Positions 57,432-64,000 of a stretch of DNA of 64,000 nucleotides are shown piece by piece; positions within the stretch are counted from its first letter, which is position 1, and each line of letters begins with the position of its first letter. The DNA is from Pseudomonas fluorescens (GTDB lineage: Bacteria; Pseudomonadota; Gammaproteobacteria; Pseudomonadales; Pseudomonadaceae): the NCBI RefSeq assembly GCF_902498195.1, contig NZ_CABVIY010000005.1, positions 496,001 to 560,000 on the forward strand, in the 5' to 3' direction. A program made the translations under genes and the position numbers. The notes below the pieces were generated by a model. That model had not been told where the DNA came from. It was given only the letters and a program-made list of their open reading frames with translations, and searched no databases.

Positions 57432-59003
57432 TCAACGCTGCGCCGTCAACGGATAAACCGACTGCCATCCGCCACCCAGCGCCTTGTACAACCCGACCGC
57501 CGCCAGCGACACGCCGGTCGAACTTTCGACCCATTGCTCCTGGGTCGCCAGCAGCGCGCCCTGCACGGTGAGCACGTTGACGAAATCCACCACGCCTTCC
57601 ACGTATTGCCGTTGCGCGGTTTGCAGGGCGATCCGGTTCTGGCGCACGGCTTCGGCCAGGCTGTCGCGGCGCAGTTGGCTGGCGTTGTAGGCGCTCAACT
57701 GGTCATCGATTTCATGCCAGGCACGCAGCACGGTTTGCTGGTAGGCAATGGCCGCTTCCTGTTGCTGGGCTTCGCGCAGGTTCAATACCCCGCGCAAGCG
57801 TCCGCCGTCGAACAATGGCAAGGTGAATTGCGGGCCAATGCCGAACGCCCGCGAACCCCATGAACCGAAGTCGCTCAATTGCATGGCTTGGGAACCGACA
57901 TTGCCCGACAGGGTAATGCGCGGATAGAAATCGCCCTTGGCCACGCCGATGCTCGCGGTCGCGGCATGCAAACGGGCTTCGGCCTGGCGAATGTCCGGGC
58001 GGCGCTCGGCCAGTTGCGACGGCAGGCCGATGGCGACCTGGCGCGGCGTCTGTGGCACGGGCGCGTCGGTGGATAACTCGGCCGCCAGCGCCTGGGGCGG
58101 TTCGCCCATCAACAGGCTCAAGGCGTTGATCAATTGTGCCTGGCGCTGCTCCAGCGCTGGCAGGCGCGACTCGATGGCCGCGACTTGCGCGGCGGCTTCG
58201 GCGACGTCCAGGTCGGTCGCGACACCGTCGCCCAGGCGCAATTGCGACAGCTTCAGGCTGTGGCGCGCCACCTCAAGGTTCTGTTCGGTGACGGCGCGAG
58301 TGTTTTGCACGCCGCGCAGTTGAATGTAGTCCTGGGCGGTTTCGGCAAGCACCGATAACAGCACGCCTCGACGGTCGTTTTCCGCGACTTCCAGGGTGGC
58401 GTCGGCCGCTTCGGTTTCGCGGCGCACCCGGCCCCAGAAGTCCAGCTCCCAGGACGCGGAGAAACCGGCATCCCACAGATTGAACGCGGAATGGCCGTTG
58501 TGCCCCGACGGGTCGTTCAGGCCTTCGCTGCTGTTGCGTTTGCGCGCATAGCTGCCGGTGGCGGCGGTCGTGGGGTAGCGATCGGCGGTGATCACCTGGC
58601 GCACGGCGCGGCTTTGTTCCAGGCGACTGCTGGCCAGTTTGAGGTCGAGGTTGTCGGTCAGGGCACGCCGGCTCAGGGCCGAGAGTGTCGGGTCGTTGAA
58701 CACCTCCCACCAGCGTTCGTTCAGGGTCTCGGTGATGGCCTGGCTGGGTGCGGCTTTCGCAGGTTCCGACCATTCGGTGATTTGTCGGGCTTCGGGTTTA
58801 TGGAAGTCCGGACCGACGGTGCAGGCTGTGAGGCTCATCACGAGCAAGGCACTGGAAATTAGCTGAGGCAGCCGGCCTCTTCGCGAGCAAGCCCGCTCCC
58901 ACAAGGGATCATTTTTTTGGCCAAAATGGTGTGCATTGCACCGGCCCAATGTGGGAGCGGGCTTGCTCGCGAAAGCGCCAGACCAATCACCAAAGATCCT
59001 CAT
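57432..59003 (-). CDS. Outer-membrane efflux lipoprotein, NodT family, with REPIN inserted at its 5' end
   Basis: The body is a typical NodT/OprM-type lipoprotein (RRPDIRQAEARLHAATASIGVAKGDFYP; final ALGGGW). The lipobox LTAC is at residue 61 rather than about 20 when counted from the ATG complementary to 59001-59003, which overlaps the adaptor stop (ATGA) as operon coupling predicts. Residues about 10-42 are encoded by a REPIN that is open in this frame. Either this long N-terminus is made, or an internal TTG/GTG is used (from TTG at residue 34 the N-terminus is MWERACSRRGRLPQLISSAL, an acceptable lipoprotein signal). It is the outer-membrane partner of the MFS/HlyD pump. Confidence 0.75.
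   Translation of the reverse strand: MRIFGDWSGAFASKPAPTLGRCNAHHFGQKNDPLWERACSRRGRLPQLISSALLVMSLTACTVGPDFHKPEARQITEWSEPAKAAPSQAITETLNERWWEVFNDPTLSALSRRALTDNLDLKLASSRLEQSRAVRQVITADRYPTTAATGSYARKRNSSEGLNDPSGHNGHSAFNLWDAGFSASWELDFWGRVRRETEAADATLEVAENDRRGVLLSVLAETAQDYIQLRGVQNTRAVTEQNLEVARHSLKLSQLRLGDGVATDLDVAEAAAQVAAIESRLPALEQRQAQLINALSLLMGEPPQALAAELSTDAPVPQTPRQVAIGLPSQLAERRPDIRQAEARLHAATASIGVAKGDFYPRITLSGNVGSQAMQLSDFGSWGSRAFGIGPQFTLPLFDGGRLRGVLNLREAQQQEAAIAYQQTVLRAWHEIDDQLSAYNASQLRRDSLAEAVRQNRIALQTAQRQYVEGVVDFVNVLTVQGALLATQEQWVESSTGVSLAAVGLYKALGGGWQSVYPLTAQR
58879..58976. repeat. REPIN, GCGAGCAAGCCCGCTCCCAC class, inside the NodT reading frame
   Basis: Arms about 58879-58904 and 58950-58976, spacer about 45 bases. 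On the minus strand it is free of stops in the frame of the outer-membrane gene. Confidence 0.88.
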
Positions 59004-60067
59004 CGCTGCGCAACCTCATGTTCGACACCGGCACTGGCGGTATCAATCCTCGCCTCTACCGACATCCCCACGCGCAACCGCTCGGCCAAGGGCTGCCCCG
59101 GCTCCAGCACAATCTTCACCGGAATCCGCTGCACGACCTTGGTGAAGTTGCCGGTCGCGTTGTCCGGCTTGACCGAGGCAAACGTCACGCCGGTGGCCGG
59201 GGCGATGCTTTCCACGCGCCCGTTCAGCGTCGCACCGCCAAAGGTGTCGACGCGCACCTGCACGTCCTGCCCCGGCTGCACATTCGTCAACTGGGTTTCC
59301 TGAAAGTTGGCCACCACGTAGGCCTGTGCTAACGGCACCACCGCCAGCAGCTTGCTGCCCGGCGTGACGTAGGCGCCCACCCGCACCGCCCGCTCGCCCA
59401 CCATGCCGTCCTGCGGGGCGACGATGCGCGTATAGGAAAGTTCGTAGCTGGCAATTTCCAGCTTGGCCTGCGCCCGCTTCAAGCCACCTTCTGCGCCGTC
59501 ACGCTGGGCGGTGAGGATGTCCACCTGCTTGCGTTCCGCCGCGAGCACCGCCGTGACATTGGTCAGCCGTGCACTGGCCTGGTCAATGCGCGTACGGGCC
59601 TGTTGCGCATTCTGCACCGTCCCGGCACCGACCCCGGCGAGATGGTTATAGCGATTGAGTTCATGCTCGGCAAAGGCCAGTTCAGCCTTGGCCGAGACCA
59701 CCGAAGCCTGCGCCTGGGCGATCACCGAAGCCTGGCGCTCAAGGGTCGCCCGGGCGTTTTGCAGCTGCGCCTGGGCCATCAGCGCTTCCGCGGCCGATGC
59801 TTCAGCGGCGGCACGCAGATCGCGGTCATCGATCAGCGCCACCAACTGCCCGGTCTTGACCTGCTGGTTGTCTTCCACCAGCACTTGCTTGATGAAGCCG
59901 GCGACGCGCGGCACCACCAGCGTGTAGTCCGCCGAGACATAGGCGTCATTGGTGCTTTGTTGCGTGCGCTGGCCGGACAAACCGGGCACCAGCAGATAGA
60001 TCAGCGCGCCCACCGCAATCACGACGGCAACGCCCACGGCCACTTTTTGCTTGGATTGAGTTGTCAT
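59000..60067 (-). CDS. HlyD/EmrA-family periplasmic adaptor
   Basis: A 355-residue adaptor: N-terminal TM helix (about 8-26), lipoyl half (VPRVAGFIKQVLVEDNQQVKTGQLVALID), a long coiled coil (about 90-200, containing NRYNHLAGVGAGTVQNAQQARTRIDQ in outline) and a barrel (VDTFGGATLNGRVESIAPATGVTF). The length and the coiled coil agree with EmrA. GAGG precedes the ATG complementary to 60065-60067. It lies between the MFS gene (25 bases) and the NodT gene (overlap). Confidence 0.92.
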   Translation of the reverse strand: MTTQSKQKVAVGVAVVIAVGALIYLLVPGLSGQRTQQSTNDAYVSADYTLVVPRVAGFIKQVLVEDNQQVKTGQLVALIDDRDLRAAAEASAAEALMAQAQLQNARATLERQASVIAQAQASVVSAKAELAFAEHELNRYNHLAGVGAGTVQNAQQARTRIDQASARLTNVTAVLAAERKQVDILTAQRDGAEGGLKRAQAKLEIASYELSYTRIVAPQDGMVGERAVRVGAYVTPGSKLLAVVPLAQAYVVANFQETQLTNVQPGQDVQVRVDTFGGATLNGRVESIAPATGVTFASVKPDNATGNFTKVVQRIPVKIVLEPGQPLAERLRVGMSVEARIDTASAGVEHEVAQR

Positions 60068-60092
60068 AAAAACCTCGGTTTCAATGGAGCAT

Positions 60093-61625
60093 TCAGGTCG
60101 GTGCGCGCGGTGGATAGATCCGCGTCGGCATCCAGAAAATCAGCAGAATCAGCGCCACGGCGATGCCGGCCATGCACAGGTAAAGGTCCGAGGCGGTCAG
60201 CACCACGGCCTGCTCATGCAGCCGATGGGCAAGGCCGGCGCTATCGGCATCGGCCAAGGGCGAATTGCCCAGGCGATCGACCAGCATCGTCGAGTGAAAG
60301 TGCAGCCGCGCGGTGGTCAGCGTCTCCAGCACGCCGGTGGCAATCACCGCTGCCAAGCCTTTCACGGTATTGAACCAGGACGACGCGAACGGCCCGTCCA
60401 TGGGGTTGATACTGCCGGTCGAGAGCATCAGCAGCGGCAGCACTGCCATGGGCTGACCGAAAATCTGCAGCAGTTGCAGCATGTAGAAATCGTCGCGAAT
60501 CCATTCCGACGTCAGCTGTGATCCGCCAAGGCAGGACACGATCAACATGGCTAAACCGATCCCCAGCACCCAGCGGCAATCGACCCAGCGCAGGTTGCAC
60601 AGCGCCGCCACCAGCGGCAGCGCGATCAGCTGTGGCAGCGCCGCCAGCAAGGTGATCGGCGCGGTCTGCACCGGGCGATAACCCTGGACCTGCGCCAGGT
60701 AGCTGGACGGAATAATGATCACCGCCAGCAGAATCACCAGCACCCCGGACAGGGTCAGCAAGGCGAACGACAGGTTGCGAATGCCGAGCATCTGCATCTT
60801 GAAAAACGGAATAGGCTGCGACCATTCGTTGATCAGGAACGCCACCAGCAACGACGAACCACCCACCAGCAAGGCGCAGATCAAATTCGATTCGAACCAG
60901 TCCAGCCGATTGCCCTGCAAGATGCCGATCACCAGCATGCAGATCGCCGGAAAACCCAGCAGCAAACCGCGCCAGTTGAACTGTTTGAATCGCTCCAGCC
61001 GCAGCGGGTCCTGCGGGATTCCATAGCCCACGAAGACCATTGCAACCAGGCACGGGATGACGATTTGCCAGAAGGTCCATTGCCAACCGACATACTCCGT
61101 CCACAACCCCGCCAACGGCGTGCCCAGACCCGGGCCGAAGGTGGCGGTCAGGGTATAACCGGCCAGGCCATAGAGCTTCACATTGGGTGGCAGGAACCGC
61201 AGGGCAACGGTCATCAGCATGGGCGGCAACGCGCCGCCGGCCAGGCCTTGCAACGTGCGCAACACCAGCAGGCTTTCGTAGTTCGGGGCCAGCGGGCACA
61301 GCACGCCCAGCAGGGTAAAGGCACTGATGGCGTAGAGGGTGAAGCGGCGCAATGAGAACGTAACGGAACACCAGGGCGCAAAAGCCGCGGCGGCCACTGA
61401 AGTCGCGGCATAGGCGGCGACGATCCAGGTGCCTTCGTCATAGCCGATGGCCAGGGCGCCACGAATATCGGCCAGCGCCACCTTGACCACCATCTCGTTG
61501 AGGCCCGACACCAGCACCGCCAGCAGCACACCCACCAGGCCAATGATGATCCGCAGGCCAAAGATCATTGGCGGGGCGGCCGGCGTGGGCGCGGCCAGAG
61601 GCACCGAGGCCGTCAGGGAGGTCAT
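60093..61625 (-). CDS. MFS drug:H+ antiporter, DHA2 (EmrB) type
   Basis: A 510-residue transporter with 14 predicted TM helices, starting MTSLTASVPLAAPTPAAPPM. Motif A-like and antiporter motif C regions are visible (YEGTWIVAAYAATSVAAAAFAP; GLAGGALPPMLMTVALRFLPP; GPGLGTPLAGLWTEYVGWQWTFW). GGAG lies 10 bases before the ATG complementary to 61623-61625. With the EmrA-like adaptor and the NodT protein it makes an envelope-spanning export system. Substrate unknown. The LysR gene lies upstream on the same strand. Confidence 0.92.
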   Translation of the reverse strand: MTSLTASVPLAAPTPAAPPMIFGLRIIIGLVGVLLAVLVSGLNEMVVKVALADIRGALAIGYDEGTWIVAAYAATSVAAAAFAPWCSVTFSLRRFTLYAISAFTLLGVLCPLAPNYESLLVLRTLQGLAGGALPPMLMTVALRFLPPNVKLYGLAGYTLTATFGPGLGTPLAGLWTEYVGWQWTFWQIVIPCLVAMVFVGYGIPQDPLRLERFKQFNWRGLLLGFPAICMLVIGILQGNRLDWFESNLICALLVGGSSLLVAFLINEWSQPIPFFKMQMLGIRNLSFALLTLSGVLVILLAVIIIPSSYLAQVQGYRPVQTAPITLLAALPQLIALPLVAALCNLRWVDCRWVLGIGLAMLIVSCLGGSQLTSEWIRDDFYMLQLLQIFGQPMAVLPLLMLSTGSINPMDGPFASSWFNTVKGLAAVIATGVLETLTTARLHFHSTMLVDRLGNSPLADADSAGLAHRLHEQAVVLTASDLYLCMAGIAVALILLIFWMPTRIYPPRAPT

Positions 61626-61839
61626 CGGTTCACAACTCCGAAAAAAGTAGGGGGGCAGTCTACGAAGGCCAATCGCTGACGAAAACTGACTTATTGGCAA
61701 TGTATAAGTGCGCTGGACGCAGCAATGAAATCACGAAAATGGGCGAGGACAGCACAGTGTCCCGCGACAGAAACGACGGGGAAAAGCTAACACCGCCACA
61801 GCAGGCAGGACCACCATCCATAGGTGTTAGAACAAGCGA

Positions 61840-61913
61840 AAGATCGCAGCCTTCGGCATCTCCTACAGGAGTTCGCGTTTATGAGCAGGCGCTGCCGAAG
61901 GCTGCGACCTTTT
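61840..61913. repeat. REPIN, AAGATCGCAGCCTTCGGCAGCTCC class, diverged
   Basis: Arms about 61840-61866 (CATCTCC for CAGCTCC) and 61884-61913 (AGGCGCTGCCGAAGG), upstream of the MFS gene. Between it and the MFS start (61626-61839) I see no gene. Confidence 0.75.
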
Positions 61914-61918
61914 GATTT

Positions 61919-62839
61919 TCAAACCGGCTGAGCGGCCAGCCACGTCTCGTCGCAACAGGTCTTGAGGGTTTCGCGCAGCCAGCGGTGGGCAGGATCATTG
62001 TCGAATCGCGGATGCCAGGCCTGGGTCAGCATGATGGTCGGTAAGGGTACCGGCAGGGTGAATGAGCGCAATTTCAACCCCAGGCGACGCACGCTCAACA
62101 GCGTTTCCCTGGGCACCGGCAGGATCAGGTCGGAATCGGGCAAGGCGAACATCGCCGCATGGAAGCTCGGTGCGATCACCGCCACCCGCCGCTCCAGCCC
62201 GAGCGCGTTAAGCGCGGCGTCGATCGGCCCGCGAGCGATGCCGCGACGGGACATGCTGATGTGGGAAAACCCGGCGAAACGCTCGGCGGTGATCTCTTCA
62301 TCGAGCAGCGGATGATCCTCGCGCACCAGGCCAACAAACTGGGTGGAGAACAGATTCTGCACTTTCACTTCCGGCATCAGCGGCCGGTTGTTGCTGACAC
62401 TCAGGTCGATGCGCCCCTCACGCAAGGCTTCGTCATCGCCATCGCCCTCCGGAACAAAACGCAACTCGCAGTGCGGCGCCTGACGCTCCATGGTGTCGAA
62501 CAACTTGCCGCCGTAAATGCCAATGAAAAAATCATTGGCCCGAATGCTGAACCGCCGCCGCAGACTGGCCAGATCAACCACGCGCGCCGAGTGGAACAAC
62601 TGTGCGGCTTGCTCCACCACCTCGCGCACCTGATCGCGCAACTCCAGCGCCTTGGGCGTGGGCACCAGTCCCCTGCCGGCACGCACCAGGATCGGATCGC
62701 CGATGGCTTCGCGAATCCGCGTCAAGGTCCGGCTCATGGCCGCCGGACTCAGGTTCATCCGCCGCGCCGCGCCCACCACGCTGCCTTCGTCGAGCAAGGC
62801 GTCGAGGGCGACCAGGAGGTTCATGTCCGGTAGTTGCAT
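61919..62839 (-). CDS. LysR-family transcriptional regulator
   Basis: A 306-residue regulator with an N-terminal winged helix (LLVALDALLDEGSVVGAARRMNLSPAAMSRTLTRIREAIGDPILVRAGRGLVPT) and a periplasmic-binding-like effector domain (RRRFSIRANDFFIGIYGG; HISMSRRGIARGPIDAALNALGLERRV). The ATG complementary to 62837-62839 is preferred; a GTG 9 bases earlier is possible. It belongs to the group with a LysR domain and short loop, often linked to efflux or catabolic genes. It sits upstream of the efflux operon in the same direction and is its likely regulator. Confidence 0.9.
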   Translation of the reverse strand: MQLPDMNLLVALDALLDEGSVVGAARRMNLSPAAMSRTLTRIREAIGDPILVRAGRGLVPTPKALELRDQVREVVEQAAQLFHSARVVDLASLRRRFSIRANDFFIGIYGGKLFDTMERQAPHCELRFVPEGDGDDEALREGRIDLSVSNNRPLMPEVKVQNLFSTQFVGLVREDHPLLDEEITAERFAGFSHISMSRRGIARGPIDAALNALGLERRVAVIAPSFHAAMFALPDSDLILPVPRETLLSVRRLGLKLRSFTLPVPLPTIMLTQAWHPRFDNDPAHRWLRETLKTCCDETWLAAQPV

Positions 62840-62922
62840 GCTGAGCACTCTTGGCCGATCAGGATTGATTCAGACGCAATGCTAACAAACATCTTCCAAT
62901 TGATGGGTTGGGAGTTCCGGCC

Positions 62923-63015
62923 TCTTCGCGAGCAAGCCCGCTCCCACACGTTCGGTGGCGACCACACATTTTGCATTCACCACAGCCCCCTGTGGGAGCG
63001 GGCTTGCCCGCGAAG
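62923..63015. repeat. REPIN, GCGAGCAAGCCCGCTCCCAC class
   Basis: Arms about 62923-62948 and 62990-63015 (second arm with GCTTGCCCGCG for GCTTGCTCGCG), between the LysR gene and the Rhs-core gene. Confidence 0.85.
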
Positions 63016-63115
63016 GCACCCGGAACCACTATCAGTTCTGCTAGTTCTCAACCTTTACCGAGGCGGGTAAAACTAGGCCAGTCATCACATCGGCATTCCC
63101 GCCCAGGCTTTCGAT

Positions 63116-64000
63116 ATGACCCAACTCAATCAACACAACCCGACCCGACAACGCACAGTACTGCTGGCGACTGACAGCAGCCAGTCCGTGATCGGCGAAG
63201 TCGTCGATGGCAAAACGAACGCCATCACGTATTGCGCCTACGGCGAGCAATCTGCACCGGAGCCAGTGCAAACGCGACTGGGCTTCAACGGGCAGTTGCG
63301 CGAGTCGAAAATTGGCTGGTATTTGCTAGGCAACGGCTACCGCGCCTACAACCCGACACTGATGCGTTTTCACAGTCCGGACAGTTGGAGTCCGTTTTGG
63401 CGGGGTGGGTTGAATGCCTATATGTATTGCGTGGGGGATCCGGTAAACCGTTCGGATCCGACGGGGCATGCTCCGCTTTTTCCTGGTTTGCCTCGCGGGC
63501 TACGCAAGGCTGTTACTCGCACTGCAGACTTTTTCTTCGGTGGCAGTGGCGTTACAGGTCCCAACCGAAGCCAAGCTTTGGAAGCCACAGGAAGAGTAGA
63601 GGCTGTGACAGTGCCGATGCGCCCTGAAAAAACAGGGGAACTCAAAGCACTGACGGGCGTAGGGTCAATTGTCAGTGGGGCTCCCGGCCCGAGAGGAAAC
63701 AGTTCACCGGCAATCGGTGAGTGGGGCGCTACCACGAAAAGGCATCACCCAGGGTACGCGGCGGGCGCTGCTGCGCATCGTTCTCCTCGCTCAACACCTC
63801 CTCCTTCAATTTCCAATGGAGGGGGCAGTGGCCCTGTTGGAAGACCACGCTTGAACAGCTTTGACGCGGCTCGAACTCTCTACGATGGTCCCGTTCCAAT
63901 CGAACCGATTCTCGTAAAAGAGAGCCTTCTGGGAGGATCACCGTATAGCGGTGCTCACCTACCCCCGCCGCCACCGCCCCCTCCTCTGCTCAATCAAGCG
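63116..64000 (+). CDS. Orphan RHS repeat-associated core-domain protein, 3' end missing
   Basis: Reads open from ATG 63116 to the end of the window (295 codons, no stop). Residues 14-118 are the Rhs core: AYGEQSAPEPVQTRLGFNGQ, GWYLLGNGYRAYNPTLMRFH, SPDSWSPF, GLNAYMYCVGDPVNRSDPTGH in outline; the DPTG motif at 114-117 marks the core end. The remaining ~177 residues are variable and polar, ending in a Pro-rich block (SGAHLPPPPPPPP). There are no YD repeats, no N-terminal PAAR/VgrG-type part and no signal. Such short Rhs-core genes are common in the P. fluorescens group; whether they are toxins is not known. A weak AGG lies 8-10 bases before the ATG. Confidence 0.85.
   Translation, partial: MTQLNQHNPTRQRTVLLATDSSQSVIGEVVDGKTNAITYCAYGEQSAPEPVQTRLGFNGQLRESKIGWYLLGNGYRAYNPTLMRFHSPDSWSPFWRGGLNAYMYCVGDPVNRSDPTGHAPLFPGLPRGLRKAVTRTADFFFGGSGVTGPNRSQALEATGRVEAVTVPMRPEKTGELKALTGVGSIVSGAPGPRGNSSPAIGEWGATTKRHHPGYAAGAAAHRSPRSTPPPSISNGGGSGPVGRPRLNSFDAARTLYDGPVPIEPILVKESLLGGSPYSGAHLPPPPPPPPLLNQA

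Noticed and set aside
62846..62848. GTG start for the LysR gene
   Set aside because: Nine bases upstream of an ATG that gives the normal LysR N-terminus; neither has a strong ribosome site, and the ATG is more usual.
2426..63015. Regularly recurring inverted repeats considered as CRISPR or transposon ends
   Set aside because: They are isolated pairs of arms with unrelated short spacers, no arrays, no cas genes and no target-site duplication; they fit REPINs.

Overview
The window is chromosomal DNA of a fluorescent pseudomonad, most likely the Pseudomonas fluorescens group. The evidence is the high-GC codon usage, the lipoprotein and RND/NodT-type efflux gene families, a gabD-gabT and oscA-sbp-cysTWA neighbourhood that I recall as similar in P. 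aeruginosa, a PctA-like chemoreceptor, a DUF6124 gene, an orphan short Rhs-core gene, and 23 REPIN-type repeats (about one per 2.8 kb). I see no prophage, insertion sequence, integrase, rRNA or CRISPR array. Gene names come from reading protein motifs and recalling families; no database search was run.

Layout. 1-5.1 kb: sulfur-source genes (end of an SfnB-like flavin oxidoreductase, an FMN monooxygenase of the NtaA/SnaA/DszA family, and a MetQ-MetN-MetI importer). 5.1-9.0 kb: a DUF6124 gene behind a long, strongly folding leader, a methyltransferase, and an exported glycoside-hydrolase-like protein. 9.2-14.4 kb: an RND pump with two adaptor lipoproteins, the TriABC arrangement. 14.6-22.0 kb: a RecF-like ATPase, a polar amino-acid ABC importer with four overlapping genes, a second metQ, a sigma-54-type AAA+ protein without a DNA-binding domain, and a small serine hydrolase. 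22.2-26.6 kb: a fatty-acid desaturase with a divergent AraC regulator, a receiver-only response-regulator remnant, a Crp/Fnr regulator and an Mpo1-like protein. 26.7-30.9 kb: the sulfate importer oscA-sbp-cysT-cysW-cysA. 31.2-37.1 kb: two c-di-GMP enzymes flanking the delta-9 desaturase desA, then a receiver-HDOD protein. 37.2-42.5 kb: gabD-gabT, tRNA-Arg(CCG) and an amino-acid chemoreceptor. 42.7-49.2 kb: a small acidic protein, a VWA / ECF sigma / putative anti-sigma operon, a PEBP-like protein, a DUF945 protein and an unknown membrane protein. 49.3-54.3 kb: a MarR-controlled FUSC/AaeB-type efflux operon. 54.5-57.4 kb: a RelE/StbE-type toxin-antitoxin pair, DUF2789, a YbaK-type deacylase, and NfeD plus slipin. 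57.4-62.8 kb: an EmrAB-like pump with its outer-membrane factor and a LysR regulator. 63.1-64.0 kb: the start of an orphan Rhs-core gene that runs off the window.

Themes. Sulfur acquisition recurs (positions 1-5 kb, 15.9-22 kb and 26.7-31 kb). Four of the sulfur-linked promoters carry similar A/T-rich elements that could be CysB-type sites. Three complete or near-complete drug-efflux cassettes are present. REPINs have shaped genes as well as gaps: one supplies the stop codon of the sigma-54-type gene, one is inserted in frame at the 5' end of an outer-membrane efflux gene, and two bracket a truncated response regulator. No entirely new multi-gene system stands out. The most promising unexplained items are the DUF6124 leader, a stem-plus-terminator candidate small RNA at 22.25-22.42 kb, and the REPIN-altered genes.
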